Source: Vibrio sp. CK2-1
GTDB taxonomy: Bacteria; Pseudomonadota; Gammaproteobacteria; Enterobacterales; Vibrionaceae
Assembly: GCF_021726515.1 (NCBI RefSeq)
Contig: NZ_JAKKCJ010000001.1
Span: 992,001 to 1,056,000, forward strand
Direction: 5' to 3'
DNA: 64,000 nucleotides
Position numbers and translations under genes: made by a program
The notes under the pieces: model-generated
The model's database searches: none
Seen by the model: the letters and a program-made list of their open reading frames with translations, nothing else
Told to the model about the DNA's origin: nothing
Shown here: positions 47,150 through 56,929 of the stretch, one piece after another
How the letters are laid out: every line of letters begins with the position of its first letter
Numbering within the stretch: the stretch's first letter is position 1

Positions 47150-49228
47150 TTACAGCGTAATCACAACCGTTTCGCCATCAACTGTAAGCTCTAAAGCGTT
47201 ACCATTGAGTTTATGCGACACTTCTACTTGCTCACCTTCATTCTTATTAGGAACAAGAAGGGTCAAAATGTTGTGCTCTTTTGCTGATTTAAACTCTACC
47301 TCAACATGACGGTGAATTTCTAAATCTTCATATTCAGCAGGGTCAACCTCACCGAAGCCTTCTACATTTTTCACAGAAAGAATGTTATCAGCGCTTTCAT
47401 TGATAAAGTTCACATCAAGATGCGCGATGTCGCCACGAATAGTGAAGTTCTTATCTGCCACTTCGTTTGTGAATGTAGTGTGCATTAACCAAGTCATGTC
47501 TTTCTCTTCAGAAAGCGTTGCCTTGTCTTGCATCACAAATACTTTACCTTTCACAAACCAGATCTTACGCTTGTAAGATTCAATTTCAGGAACAAAATGT
47601 TTATAAGATGCGGTTGCATCACCTTCCACGAATTTAACATCAGACTCTGTATCGTAATCGGTAATGTTACCGCCCGCTTCAATACAGTAACGATCTTGGT
47701 GCGCTTCGTAACCAGTATTTTTGTTTTCGCCATACTGACCTTTGCCACCAAACAGTGGAAGGTTTTTAGAGAATGTCTGACGACGCCATTTGGTGTGCAT
47801 ATCAACACCAAAGCCACCATAGTAACCCGTAATCGATGCTAAGGTTTCCCCGAACGCATGCAGAGTAAAGGCATTTTGGTCGCCATGTGAGTGGCTGATT
47901 GAACCAAACGGAGAACATTTGAATACCATATGAATATGGTTATCACGCTCAGTCATCTTGTTATGGAACGCTGCCCAACCGGTAATTGGGAAGACTTTCA
48001 GTAATGGCTCATTAGACGGCGCTTTTTCTTCTGGTGCATCCCAAAGAATATTGAAACGAAGATCGTCATAGCCAAAGTCCCACCAACCGAAGTTGTAGAA
48101 TTTAGTATGCGCTTCAGTATCACGGCCTTTAAGTTGGTTATAATACCAAACATACTCAGGTTTTTGGTTTACACCCGCATAATGCTTGATGTTATAAGCC
48201 AGTTTCAAACCAGGGAAATCACCAATAGATGATTGGTCACAGAAACTTGCACGTTTAGAGTGTACTGGCATGCAATACAGTGGGAAATCACCTGTATTTT
48301 CGTAGAAAGTCTTATTAAACATATCTACGCCACAGTAAGCTTTCAATAGATCGAATGCTTCACCTAGGAACGCTGTTTGAGTATTCCAGTAGTCAGGACC
48401 TTCCGCCCAACCGCCATCTTCACCGCCCCATGGTGGGTAGTGAACCGCGTAGTACTCAAGAGCATAAGCAATGTACTCGCCCGCTTTCGGGTGATCGTGA
48501 TACAAAGCAATACACGTTGGAATAATCGCAGAAGAAATCGAACGCACACCGTGGCTGTTCAATGGGTTGTTCAGTAGATCAACGGTCACTTTAAGGTGAT
48601 GCATGATCTCATCAAGACGAACAACGAGCGCATCTTGAACTTGTTGACGTTCTTCATCAGTAAAGTAAGCGTGTAACCAGTCATAACCCCAAGCCATTGC
48701 AGCGATAACACGGAAAGCCGCTTCATCATTGTAACCACGAGAAGTCACGCCATCTGGATCGTAAGTCGATAACTTCAGTGTCCAAGCTTTTGCTTTGGCA
48801 ATCAGATCTTCGTCATCTTTCACAATACCTGCAATAGCAAGGTTACGAGTTGCATTCATCGCCATCTGGCAATCGACATACATTTGACGCCAATAAGGAC
48901 GCCATAGTGATGCTTTACCTACTGTTTCTTCAGGATAAGCTTGTGGCTCTTCATAAGGTTCTACATCTAAGAACTTAACGGTAGAATTGTTATAAAAATC
49001 ATTGAACATGCAGTATGAGTCGTCAGCTTTTACTTTCGCTTTAAACTCAGCAAGATCTTTTGATTGCACTAAAAGACGTGGACGCTCAGCGCTCAAGCTA
49101 TCTAAAAAAGATAAATCAAAGTCACGTTTTTGGACTTCAATAGGAAGTAAATCAACTAAGTTACCCGCTGATGTATCGTTTTCTAGTTTGATTTTCCTGA
49201 TCGCATCAAGAGATTTTTGGTCTGTCAT
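47150..49228 (-). CDS. heparinase II/III-like polysaccharide lyase, probable PL15 oligoalginate lyase
   Basis: 692 residues from the ATG at 49228, which has AGAGAG upstream. It has an N-terminal DUF4962/alpha-barrel region (WRPYWRQMYVDCQMAMN, NSHGVRS, GGEDGGWAEGPDYWNTQ) and a C-terminal beta-sandwich with SHSHGDQNAFTLHAFGE. There is no signal peptide, which fits an exo-acting lyase that finishes imported alginate oligomers. The PL15 assignment rests on resemblance to Vibrio OalA-type enzymes and Atu3025. Heparin- or other uronate-active alternatives remain possible. It has no alginate neighbours. Confidence 0.75.
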   Translation of the reverse strand: MTDQKSLDAIRKIKLENDTSAGNLVDLLPIEVQKRDFDLSFLDSLSAERPRLLVQSKDLAEFKAKVKADDSYCMFNDFYNNSTVKFLDVEPYEEPQAYPEETVGKASLWRPYWRQMYVDCQMAMNATRNLAIAGIVKDDEDLIAKAKAWTLKLSTYDPDGVTSRGYNDEAAFRVIAAMAWGYDWLHAYFTDEERQQVQDALVVRLDEIMHHLKVTVDLLNNPLNSHGVRSISSAIIPTCIALYHDHPKAGEYIAYALEYYAVHYPPWGGEDGGWAEGPDYWNTQTAFLGEAFDLLKAYCGVDMFNKTFYENTGDFPLYCMPVHSKRASFCDQSSIGDFPGLKLAYNIKHYAGVNQKPEYVWYYNQLKGRDTEAHTKFYNFGWWDFGYDDLRFNILWDAPEEKAPSNEPLLKVFPITGWAAFHNKMTERDNHIHMVFKCSPFGSISHSHGDQNAFTLHAFGETLASITGYYGGFGVDMHTKWRRQTFSKNLPLFGGKGQYGENKNTGYEAHQDRYCIEAGGNITDYDTESDVKFVEGDATASYKHFVPEIESYKRKIWFVKGKVFVMQDKATLSEEKDMTWLMHTTFTNEVADKNFTIRGDIAHLDVNFINESADNILSVKNVEGFGEVDPAEYEDLEIHRHVEVEFKSAKEHNILTLLVPNKNEGEQVEVSHKLNGNALELTVDGETVVITL

Positions 49229-49412
49229 AGTCACTCTCTTTATATAAATTTTAAGATTAAGTTTGTCTGAACCACTAAATTAATCTTATTGTATTACAAA
49301 AAGAGAAAGCGAGTAAAATAATCTGAACAAGCTTTTGTTAAAAGTGCTTAGCTCTGTCACAAAATTAATATCATTAGCATGATTTAAAGTACCAATATTT
49401 AAAGTAGCCATA

Positions 49413-49940
49413 TCACTTTTCTATAATTAAGGTCACTTGCCCTACTTCAATACCAAACTTTGAAATGCTAGTACGGTTAATCAAACGTGTAGGAGTCACC
49501 AGATACATCCAATCATCAAAATGAGTTTCAAGTGTATCCTCTTTATAGGGGATCTCAACATCATAACTCCAGTGGAAAACACTGCCGGAACTGCGGCCAG
49601 AGGCAATGCCTATTACATCACTTGCTTCGCCTGAAATTGAACCATCATCATTTAAGGTGATATACCAAATTCGTTTTTGAGTTTCGCCATCATCATAAAC
49701 AAAATCTTCTTCGATAACGCCTTTATTTCCTTGCCAACTTGCGTCCATATTGACAACGAGTTTTCTGGTCAGCTCACCCTTATAATCTTGCACCACGCCG
49801 TAAGCTTTTAATTTACCAGTGAAAAAACTCTTAAAATCAAACTCAGGTTGGCTACCTTTATAAGAGTCAACGTCGGGAGCTGAGCAACTGGATAAAACGG
49901 CCGCTAAACAGATAACAAAAAACGATTTAATCAGGTTCAT
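49413..49940 (-). CDS. DUF3833 family lipoprotein
   Basis: 175 residues. The lipobox is LSSC near residue 19. The body matches the DUF3833 pattern (FFTGKLKAYGVVQDYKGELTRK, WYITLNDDGSISGEASDVIG). Its start has GGAAG. The function is not known. It lies 26 bp after a chalcone-isomerase-like gene, an arrangement usual in a stress/light-induced operon with cfa in Vibrio, but the other members are absent here. Confidence 0.82.
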   Translation of the reverse strand: MNLIKSFFVICLAAVLSSCSAPDVDSYKGSQPEFDFKSFFTGKLKAYGVVQDYKGELTRKLVVNMDASWQGNKGVIEEDFVYDDGETQKRIWYITLNDDGSISGEASDVIGIASGRSSGSVFHWSYDVEIPYKEDTLETHFDDWMYLVTPTRLINRTSISKFGIEVGQVTLIIEK

Positions 49941-49966
49941 AACTGCTTCCTTGAGTTTATTGATGT

Positions 49967-50458
49967 TTATTGCCCAATGAGTTGCTTACGCACTTTGGGA
50001 TGAGAGGTATTCGGTGAAAGCCAAATCGCGAGGAAAGATTCGGTAAAAGTAGGATCTCGGATCACGCCAAGCTTTTTACCGTTGTAGAAAAAAACGGAAG
50101 TCTGATTGTTATCGACTAGAACACTTAACGTATCGCCTTGCCTAATATCTGGCCATAGTGCCATTAATATTTGATCGTACTGACCAACAAGAGATTGTTT
50201 ACCTAGATGTTGCCACTGATCATTGGTCGCTTTGACAATATCTTTGGCTTTAAAATCTCTTAGGTAAGATAGTGAAAGTAACAGTGGAAAACTCTGGGTA
50301 GTGTAGTTCCCTGATAAGTTGTATAGCCGCGCATCATAAACATCCCAAAACAAGTATGTCATGCGAGCTTCGCCAACAAGCTGTAAATTGCTCGAATCAA
50401 CTTGGGCTCTGACTACCTGGCTTACCGCTAAACATCCTATAAATAGCCACTTCCACAT
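49967..50458 (-). CDS. chalcone-isomerase-like periplasmic protein
   Basis: 163 residues from the ATG at 50458; an ATG at 50485 would add nine residues ahead of the signal peptide. The signal peptide ends at VVRAQ. The remainder has the CHI-like pattern GEARMTYLFWDVYDARLYN and LSYLRDFKAKDIVKATNDQW. Members occur with DUF3833 lipoproteins. No enzyme activity is established. Confidence 0.8.
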   Translation of the reverse strand: MWKWLFIGCLAVSQVVRAQVDSSNLQLVGEARMTYLFWDVYDARLYNLSGNYTTQSFPLLLSLSYLRDFKAKDIVKATNDQWQHLGKQSLVGQYDQILMALWPDIRQGDTLSVLVDNNQTSVFFYNGKKLGVIRDPTFTESFLAIWLSPNTSHPKVRKQLIGQ

Positions 50459-50516
50459 AACATCATCGCTAGGTTGGTTAATCATTTTAGCTAATACGTT
50501 ATTGAAGGGCTTTTAG

Positions 50517-50552
50517 ATCAAAAAAGCACACCACTGAATCAGTGCTGTGCTT
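50517..50552 (-). terminator. Rho-independent terminator of the 26-codon ORF
   Basis: The stem AAGCACAcCACTGA / TCAGTGcTGTGCTT is broken by one mismatch, followed on the minus strand by TTTTTTGATC. Confidence 0.8.
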
Positions 50553-50589
50553 CATTTCCCTAATGGGAGGGTTGATTCTTAGAGAGAAT

Positions 50590-50670
50590 CTATTTGTCTT
50601 TCATTTGAGACTGAGATTGATCACGTTGGTGTTGAAACCAAAAACGTTTTCTACCGTTTGAACGAATCAT
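50590..50670 (-). CDS. 26-residue basic protein with its own transcription unit
   Basis: The ATG at 50670 is preceded by AAGGAAAATAACT, a strong ribosome binding site. The peptide begins MIRSNGRKRFWFQHQRDQ and ends in QMKDK, with a net positive charge. An efficient Rho-independent terminator follows about 40 bases after the stop. Strong start and stop signals around a short ORF in an otherwise empty 630-bp region suggest a real small protein. No known family is recognised. Confidence 0.6.
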   Translation of the reverse strand: MIRSNGRKRFWFQHQRDQSQSQMKDK

Positions 50671-51116
50671 AGTTATTTTCCTTCTTATTTTTCTATTACA
50701 TCACTGAAATTACTCAATTATTTAGAGAAAAACTGTGATGCTAATCGAATACTCAAAAATGAGCATATAAGCCGGTATTAACCTATTTATTTTGACGCTG
50801 AGTTCGAGTTTCGCTTTTAGAGAAGATCGATAAAACGACTTTTCGAAGACACTTTCTTTTATCGAAAGTACGGTGAACAGAATTACAACGGGACTTGATG
50901 CTAAAGCAGAGGGTCGAGTATTAATTTTTCACACTTCAAACAATGAAGTTTATAAATGGGTTATTTGGGCTTGCCTTGCCAGCTTGTTAAGCAAAATGCT
51001 TAGTCTGGTTTTTTATTTTTGTGTTACTTCTTATAAAAACAAACGCTGACTAATAAAGCCAGCGTTTATTATATCTTCCAGTGTTAGAGATAAACTCTAC
51101 ACTAAAAAATCAATTA
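50671..51116. other. intergenic region between the small ORF and the cold-shock gene
   Basis: No gene is visible. It holds the promoter of the small ORF and, at 51041-51067, the stem AAACGCTG / CAGCGTTT followed by T5 on the minus strand, which should terminate the cold-shock transcript. Confidence 0.55.
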
Positions 51117-51326
51117 TTAAGCAGGAACAACGTTCGCAGCTTGAAGACCTTTTTGGCCTTGCTCTACTTCAAAAGACACTTTTTGGCCTTCAGCAAGAGT
51201 TTTGAAACCTTCAGAAGCGATAGCACGGAAATGTACGAATACGTCAGCGCCGCCGTTGTCTTGAGTAATGAAGCCGAAACCTTTTTCTTCGTTAAACCAT
51301 TTAACGATACCAGTTGTTTTAGACAT
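51117..51326 (-). CDS. CspA family cold-shock protein
   Basis: 69 residues from the ATG at 51326. It has the RNA-binding motifs [13 protein letters not shown] (RNP1) and DVFVHF (RNP2), with the standard five-strand length. It acts as an RNA chaperone in the cytoplasm. Upstream lies about 300 bp before lplA, enough for the long 5' leader that regulates csp mRNAs with temperature. Paralog identity (CspA/C/D/E type) is not clear. Confidence 0.93.
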
Positions 51327-51655
51327 ATTATGTCCCTTATCTTGTGTGCAATAAATGCAGTTCATAAATGATGTCGCTAAATGCGACGGGTGCTACGTTG
51401 AACGATTTAATGGTTTATTAAGCGAAGGGAAAATCTAATAACAAAGACAAAAACGAAGCTGTATTTGAGGATTCTACTTTTACTAAATTGTTTCATCAAT
51501 CACTCTTATCAACAGAGCGAGGTAGATATTACAGGGTTTGAGAGAGATGTACACCTATTTCGTACATATTATTGAAAATAAATCTTGTTTGTGTTTTTCG
51601 TCACATATTTAGTAGGCTGATTTTTCTCAAAAACTCAGCCTACTCTTTGCTTTAC
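51327..51655 (-). promoter_or_regulatory. csp upstream region with long 5' leader
   Basis: It contains no conventional gene. Transcript leader features expected for csp genes fit here, including a small 29-codon ORF at 51407-51496 on the same strand. Inverted repeat AGTAGGCTGA (51611-51620) / TCAGCCTACT (51635-51644) marks the lplA end. Confidence 0.45.
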
Positions 51656-52672
51656 TTAAGCTAGTTGAACTAACAACCATTCTTTTACTTGGGCTAACTC
51701 TTCAGCATTCTGTGGGTATCGAATTGAAACCTCATCTAACGCGGTCGTTATTCCTTCAGCATTATAAAGCTGCTCAGTCAAAGCCTCTTGCAATGCTTCA
51801 AGCGGTGCAGGATCTAGGCTATCAGTAAACACTTGCACTTCTGTAATGTGCGCTTTCTTGACGTTAAAATGTAGCTCTACGCCGCCCCATTTGAAACGTT
51901 CGTCAATGTGGTGGCTGAACTCAGGAGTATTACCAAAGTTCCAATGCCAATCTTGCTGCTTAGTAAAGGTCGCTTCAAAGTTTGGTAAATCCGGCATCGA
52001 TTCTTCGGAGATAAACTCTGGCTCGACTGTTTCACCATAGTAGTCAAAGAATGCCTGTTTGATCGCTTCACATAAACTGTCGTGGGTTAAAGTGTCATCT
52101 AACTGATTGAGATTAATTACGCGAGATCGCACCGAGGTGATGCCTTTCGCTTGTAGCTTTTTCGGATCTGGGTTGAGATAGTCCGCTAAGCGACTCATGT
52201 CTGCATTTAATAGAATCGTGCCATGGTGAAAGCCTCGGTCCATTGTTTCTCGATAAGCTGAGCCAGAGAACTTACGCTCTCCCTCTTCGGTTTCCACTAC
52301 AAGATCATTACGCCCTGTGGCTTTACCTTCTATACCTAATGCTTTTAATGCATCTAATACAATTTGAGTAGACACAGTTTTATCGTATCCCGGCTTGCCT
52401 GCCATAAAAGTAAAGTTGCTGTTACCAAGATCATGAAATACCGCTCCACCACCGCTTTGTCGACGAGCGAGAGTAATACCGTCTCTTTCCATACGCTGAG
52501 TATTACACTCTTTCCAAGGGTTCTGCGCTCGGCCAATCACCACCGTATTGTCGTTACGCCACAGAAACAACACCTTTTGGTCGGCACTCATCGAACGGAA
52601 AATGGTATCTTCTACCGCTAAGTTAAATAGAGGATTGGTTGAAGTAGAAAACAGCAAACGAAGTGATGACAT
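51656..52672 (-). CDS. lplA: lipoate-protein ligase A
   Basis: 338 residues, the usual full-length size. The lipoate-binding block is [21 protein letters not shown], and the adenylation lysine region is KFSGSAYRE. The C-terminal accessory domain is present. It activates free lipoate with ATP and attaches it to 2-oxoacid dehydrogenase E2 subunits and GcvH. It stands alone. Confidence 0.95.
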   Translation of the reverse strand: MSSLRLLFSTSTNPLFNLAVEDTIFRSMSADQKVLFLWRNDNTVVIGRAQNPWKECNTQRMERDGITLARRQSGGGAVFHDLGNSNFTFMAGKPGYDKTVSTQIVLDALKALGIEGKATGRNDLVVETEEGERKFSGSAYRETMDRGFHHGTILLNADMSRLADYLNPDPKKLQAKGITSVRSRVINLNQLDDTLTHDSLCEAIKQAFFDYYGETVEPEFISEESMPDLPNFEATFTKQQDWHWNFGNTPEFSHHIDERFKWGGVELHFNVKKAHITEVQVFTDSLDPAPLEALQEALTEQLYNAEGITTALDEVSIRYPQNAEELAQVKEWLLVQLA

Positions 52673-52845
52673 AAAAACTCTCAGTAGTAATGCATTAATA
52701 GCCAGATATTAACCTGAATGAAAAGCATCTGTCCTTAACCAAGATGTAAAATTTTGCTTTTCCAGCAGCTTTCCATTAACTCACTTCACGCTTGGTGATA
52801 AGCTCCATCAATAAAAAGTAGTTTGTTGAATTAAGGAGAATTCTA

Positions 52846-54186
52846 GTGCCCATTCCTCATGAGCTTGCTTCATCATTTGTTGATAATGGAATACTTTATC
52901 AGCCGCACCAATTTCAAGTTCCTCTTAAGCATGATGATAAGCAAAGCCAGACTATTACCGTCTATGCTCGCGAGTTAGTCAGCCTAGAGAAACAAACGCA
53001 AGATTTACCTTGGCTAGTTTATTTTCAAGGTGGCCCAGGTTTTCCTTCCCCTAGAGCGAATGGACAATCGGGTTGGTTAAAAGCGGCGCTCCAGCAATAT
53101 CGCGTATTATTACTCGATCAACGCGGCACAGGGCTAAGTTCACCTATTACTCACCAAACACTTGAAGGTATGAGTAGTGATGAACAAGCAGACTATCTCT
53201 GCCATTTCAGAGCAGACAGCATTGTCAAAGATGCCGAAACCATACGTAAACATTTCAATGTAGAAAAGTGGGCAATACTTGGCCAAAGCTTTGGCGGCTT
53301 TTGTTCATTAACCTACCTATCGCTTTATCCTGATAGTCTATTAAAATCTTATATTACTGGCGGCGTTCCTTCTTTAACTCGCCATGCCGATGAGGTTTAC
53401 CAAGCGACCTACCAACGAGTAAAACAAAAAAATGATAGTTTCTTCCGCCAATTTCCACAGGCGCAAACCTTGTGTCAGCGCATTGCAGACTACTTACTCA
53501 ATCACGATACCTATTTTCCTAACGGCCAGCTATTTACCGTAGAACAATTTCAAATGATCGGTATTAACCTAGGTCGTGGCAATGCAGCCCTTCCTATGTA
53601 CTACCTGCTTGAAAGCGCTTTTGTCACCGTAGATGGCAAAGAAACATTAAGCTACGCCTTTTTGAATGCCATGTTGGCGGAACAGGCTTACCAGACCAAT
53701 CCTATCTATGCCATTTTGCATGAATCGATTTATTGCCAGCCTTTTGCTAAGAATGATTCCGAGCAAACAGCATCGGCTTGGTCAGCGCATCGTGTTCGAC
53801 AAACCTACCCTGAATTCAACTACCAAACTGGAAACCCTTTCCTATTTACTGGTGAAATGGTGTACCCGTGGATGTTTGAACAAATGCAATGCTTAAAACC
53901 ATTAAAAGAGGCGGCAAACAAACTCGCTGAAAAACAAGATTGGTCTGCTCTTTACGATGTAGAACAGTTAAAAAAGAATACCGTTCCCATTGCTTGCGCG
54001 GTTTATGTTGAAGATATGTATGTTGAGTTCGATTATTCACGCGAAACCCTAGCAAACATACCGAACAGTCGAGCTTGGATGACTAATGAATATGAACACA
54101 ACGGCATTGGTGTCGACGGTGAAACCATCTTTAACCGACTTGATGAAATGCTAAACCAAATTAGCCAACTGCCAAGCCACCAATAG
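52846..54186 (+). CDS. proline iminopeptidase (S33 family)
   Basis: 446 residues starting at a GTG at 52846 with AAGGAG upstream. It is an alpha/beta hydrolase with the oxyanion GGPG (FQGGPGFPSPRANGQSGW), DQRGTGLSSP, and the nucleophile elbow GQSFGGF (Ser about 149). The catalytic His lies near YEHNGIG. It resembles the Aeromonas-type prolyl aminopeptidase, which removes N-terminal proline from peptides. It is cytoplasmic, with no signal peptide. Confidence 0.87.
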   Translation: MPIPHELASSFVDNGILYQPHQFQVPLKHDDKQSQTITVYARELVSLEKQTQDLPWLVYFQGGPGFPSPRANGQSGWLKAALQQYRVLLLDQRGTGLSSPITHQTLEGMSSDEQADYLCHFRADSIVKDAETIRKHFNVEKWAILGQSFGGFCSLTYLSLYPDSLLKSYITGGVPSLTRHADEVYQATYQRVKQKNDSFFRQFPQAQTLCQRIADYLLNHDTYFPNGQLFTVEQFQMIGINLGRGNAALPMYYLLESAFVTVDGKETLSYAFLNAMLAEQAYQTNPIYAILHESIYCQPFAKNDSEQTASAWSAHRVRQTYPEFNYQTGNPFLFTGEMVYPWMFEQMQCLKPLKEAANKLAEKQDWSALYDVEQLKKNTVPIACAVYVEDMYVEFDYSRETLANIPNSRAWMTNEYEHNGIGVDGETIFNRLDEMLNQISQLPSHQ

Positions 54187-54224
54187 CCGAATCCCCTAGC
54201 CTAGGGTGCTATAAGGAAATAACG

Positions 54225-54740
54225 ATGAAAACCAAAGTCTTAATAGATATTACTCCGTACATGGATGATCTGGTTGTACTATTGCAAGATTGTGTTGCGA
54301 GCGGTGCATCGGTTGGTTTTTTGCCACCAGTAGAGCTTCAAACAGCGCAAAAGTATTGGCAAGATGTCGCAGCTGCACTCGAAGCAAAACCTTCAACTCG
54401 ATTATTAATCGCCGCATTTGAAGGCGAACAATTGATTGGCTGCGTGCAATTATCTCTAGCTAGCAAATCAAACGCTAAGCATCGCGCTGAAGTTGAAAAG
54501 TTAATGGTACATACCCAGCATAGAGGTAATGGAATCAGCAAGGCTTTATTATCACACCTAGAAGAAGAGGCTCTGGTGGCCGGCCGTCGATTATTAATTC
54601 TCGATACCCGTGTCGGCGATATTGCTTCAGAACTATACAAACGTATGAACTATACCGAAGCTGGCTATATTCCTGACTTTGCTTTAAGCGCCACTGGTGA
54701 GTTAGATGGCACCACGTTTTTCTATAAGATGCTTTCTTAA
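54225..54740 (+). CDS. GNAT family N-acetyltransferase
   Basis: 171 residues. The acetyl-CoA-binding pattern is VEKLMVHTQHRGNGISKALLSHLEEEA (V-x-x-x-x-R/Q-x-x-G-x-G/A). Other blocks are ERLLILDTRVG and YKRMNYTEAGYIP. The substrate is not known. It starts 38 bp after the iminopeptidase gene with AAGGAAATAAC, so co-transcription is likely, and it ends at a terminator. Confidence 0.88.
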   Translation: MKTKVLIDITPYMDDLVVLLQDCVASGASVGFLPPVELQTAQKYWQDVAAALEAKPSTRLLIAAFEGEQLIGCVQLSLASKSNAKHRAEVEKLMVHTQHRGNGISKALLSHLEEEALVAGRRLLILDTRVGDIASELYKRMNYTEAGYIPDFALSATGELDGTTFFYKMLS

Positions 54741-54790
54741 ATCACATCGAAAAACAAATATCTAATATTTTCAATAACTAACAGCTCAAC

Positions 54791-54813
54791 GCCGATGTAC
54801 CCACTACATCGGC
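54791..54813 (+). terminator. Rho-independent terminator of the iminopeptidase-GNAT unit
   Basis: The perfect 9-bp stem GCCGATGTA / TACATCGGC has a 5-base loop, followed by ATTTTTAT. Confidence 0.9.
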
Positions 54814-54997
54814 ATTTTTATACCGATCGCCATATTTACACTGTAAAACCAATTGTGACGCCGTCACCATGTCAAGAAAAAAATCTTATCAAGATCTGCA
54901 ATATTTCTCGTTCTTCAACGTAACTTGAATCCTTTATACTCAAGCCAACCCGTCGATTGGGTTCTATTATTAATCATTGAATATTAAAGAGTTAATT

Positions 54998-55546
54998 ATG
55001 CCGGACACTATCCGTATTCGCGCTTTAGAAAAAGACGATCTTAGATTTATTCATAGCCTCAACAATAACCGCAGTGTGATGTCGTATTGGTTCGAAGAGC
55101 CGTATGAATCCTTTATGGAGCTAGAAAGTCTTTATGTTAAACATATCCATGATTTGAATGAGCGACGCTTTATTGCTGAGAATGGAGACCGCGAGCATGT
55201 TGGTTTGGTCGAGTTGGTTGAAATCAACTATATCCACCGAACGGCTGAGTTTCAGATCATCATTGCCCCTCACTTTCAAGGCAAAGGCTATGCACGAGAA
55301 ATCATTGATCGCGCTGTTAATTACGCTTTCAAAATATTGAATATTAACAAGTTATATCTTCAAGTTTCGGATGAAAACGAGAAAGCCGTTTACCTGTACG
55401 AAAGCTTTGGCTTTAAACGTGAAGGCCTATTGATTGAGGAGTTCTTCATGAATGGTCAGTATCGAAATGCCATTCGTATGTACATGCTGCAGCGGGACTA
55501 CATTAACTTGCAACATGAACCTAGTGCGATTAATGCAACTGAATAA
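54998..55546 (+). CDS. speG: spermidine N1-acetyltransferase
   Basis: 182 residues from the ATG at 54998. It closely matches Vibrio Spe[68 protein letters not shown]. It acetylates spermidine or spermine to limit polyamine toxicity. It is a GNAT fold forming a dodecamer in V. cholerae. The last 10 residues extend beyond the V. cholerae protein. It is a single gene, convergent with the chitinase. Confidence 0.93.
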   Translation: MPDTIRIRALEKDDLRFIHSLNNNRSVMSYWFEEPYESFMELESLYVKHIHDLNERRFIAENGDREHVGLVELVEINYIHRTAEFQIIIAPHFQGKGYAREIIDRAVNYAFKILNINKLYLQVSDENEKAVYLYESFGFKREGLLIEEFFMNGQYRNAIRMYMLQRDYINLQHEPSAINATE

Positions 55547-55555
55547 ATAAAATTA

Positions 55556-55586
55556 GCGCCACCTGATTATCTCTTCTAGGTGGCGC
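55556..55586. terminator. terminator between speG and the chitinase gene
   Basis: The perfect 9-bp stem GCGCCACCT / AGGTGGCGC has a 13-base loop; weak T-runs lie on both sides. Confidence 0.65.
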
Positions 55587-55597
55587 TCTCTGTTTTG

Positions 55598-56929
55598 CTA
55601 CTCTTTATTCATGCCATCAGCCATCGCATTAACTAAATCATGATCTTTCGTGTCTCCTGATAAATCCCATGAAAAAATCCCTGCCAAATTATTAGCTTTG
55701 GCCCATTCAGCCTTAGCTTTAATAGATTCAGGATTATCGTAGCTAATGAACACTTGTTTTTCAGGGTTCCATAAATAAGGTGCTTGAGCTGCTTTATCAT
55801 AGCCTTGTACGTAGCCCTGTTTGCTGGTGTAGTTCTTCATCAGATCCCAATACATGAAGAAGCCAGGCTCCGTTGTACCAAACGCTGCCCCTTTCTCTGA
55901 AGTTAATGTTGAGCTAGGCAACTTACCATCAAAGTCTTTCGTTCCTTCCCAACCACGGCCAAAGAATGTCGCGCCAATAACCAATTTTTCTGGGGGGATA
56001 CCTTGATCGATCATTTGTTGAATAAACACATCAGCGCCCATTCCCCACCAACTACGCTCTGTTGCATGTAGATTGGTTAAATGACCGGTTTGTTGACCCC
56101 AGCCGCCTAAAAAGTCATAGGTCATAGCAAACATATTGGTTAGATATTGCTCCGCGTTCTGAAAATCTATTTGCGTTGTTTTAGGACCAACCCCAACCGC
56201 CATAGATAATTCATACTCACGCTTTGTTTTCTCTTCTAACGCATCGAGATCCGCCCGCATGGTTTTTACTAAATAAGTAAAGGCTTCTTTTTCCAATGCT
56301 TTTTGTTCATCGGTTAATTTTGTGTCTGGATTCCATGGAGAAGTCGTTAAGCCACCGCCTCCTGGATACTCCCAATCTAAATCGATACCATCAAAAAAAT
56401 CATATTGAGCAATGAGCTCTACAGCTGTACGTGAAAATTGGTCTATTGCTTTTTTATTTTTAGCCATTTCGTGGAAAGGTTCAGACATTGTCCAGCCACC
56501 AAAAGATGGCAGAATTTTCAAATTTGGGTGATTAGCTTTTAGCTGTGCTAATTGAGAGAAATGACCTTTGTAATCCACATCGACAGATACACTCCCGAAA
56601 TCATGCTCAAGCGCCGCCTCTTTATCGACAATAATTGCCGTATAAGGCTCTTTTCCTTCACATTGTTGGGCTACTTGAGTTTGAACGGCTTCACCTGCAC
56701 CAGTATGTGGCCCACACATAGATAGAAATGCATAAATAATATGCGTCAGTTTGTCCGCCGGAATATCTTTTACAGAATATGGATTGATCTCGCTTTTATA
56801 AAACCAATCAGCAAAATACCCAGCAACGATGGGTGAGTTCATCGGCTTTTCAGCAGCAAAAGCAGTGCCCCCACTGAAACTTGCACACAAAATAGAACCG
56901 ACTAACGTGGGTAATACTAATTTTTTCAT
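55598..56929 (-). CDS. GH18 chitinase
   Basis: 443 residues from the ATG at 56929, which has GGGAGA upstream. A signal peptide ends at AFAAE near residue 25. The GH18 catalytic motif is FDGIDLDWEYPGG (DxxDxDxE), and SFGGWTMSEPFHEMA is the SxGG motif. Other blocks are MTYDFLGGWG and FSWDLSGDT. It hydrolyses chitin outside the cytoplasm. No separate chitin-binding module is seen. Confidence 0.93.
   Translation of the reverse strand: MKKLVLPTLVGSILCASFSGGTAFAAEKPMNSPIVAGYFADWFYKSEINPYSVKDIPADKLTHIIYAFLSMCGPHTGAGEAVQTQVAQQCEGKEPYTAIIVDKEAALEHDFGSVSVDVDYKGHFSQLAQLKANHPNLKILPSFGGWTMSEPFHEMAKNKKAIDQFSRTAVELIAQYDFFDGIDLDWEYPGGGGLTTSPWNPDTKLTDEQKALEKEAFTYLVKTMRADLDALEEKTKREYELSMAVGVGPKTTQIDFQNAEQYLTNMFAMTYDFLGGWGQQTGHLTNLHATERSWWGMGADVFIQQMIDQGIPPEKLVIGATFFGRGWEGTKDFDGKLPSSTLTSEKGAAFGTTEPGFFMYWDLMKNYTSKQGYVQGYDKAAQAPYLWNPEKQVFISYDNPESIKAKAEWAKANNLAGIFSWDLSGDTKDHDLVNAMADGMNKE

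Noticed and set aside
51081..51371. Plus-strand ORF antisense to the cold-shock gene
   Set aside because: It lies over the conserved csp reading frame and has no ribosome binding site or family resemblance; it is a shadow frame.
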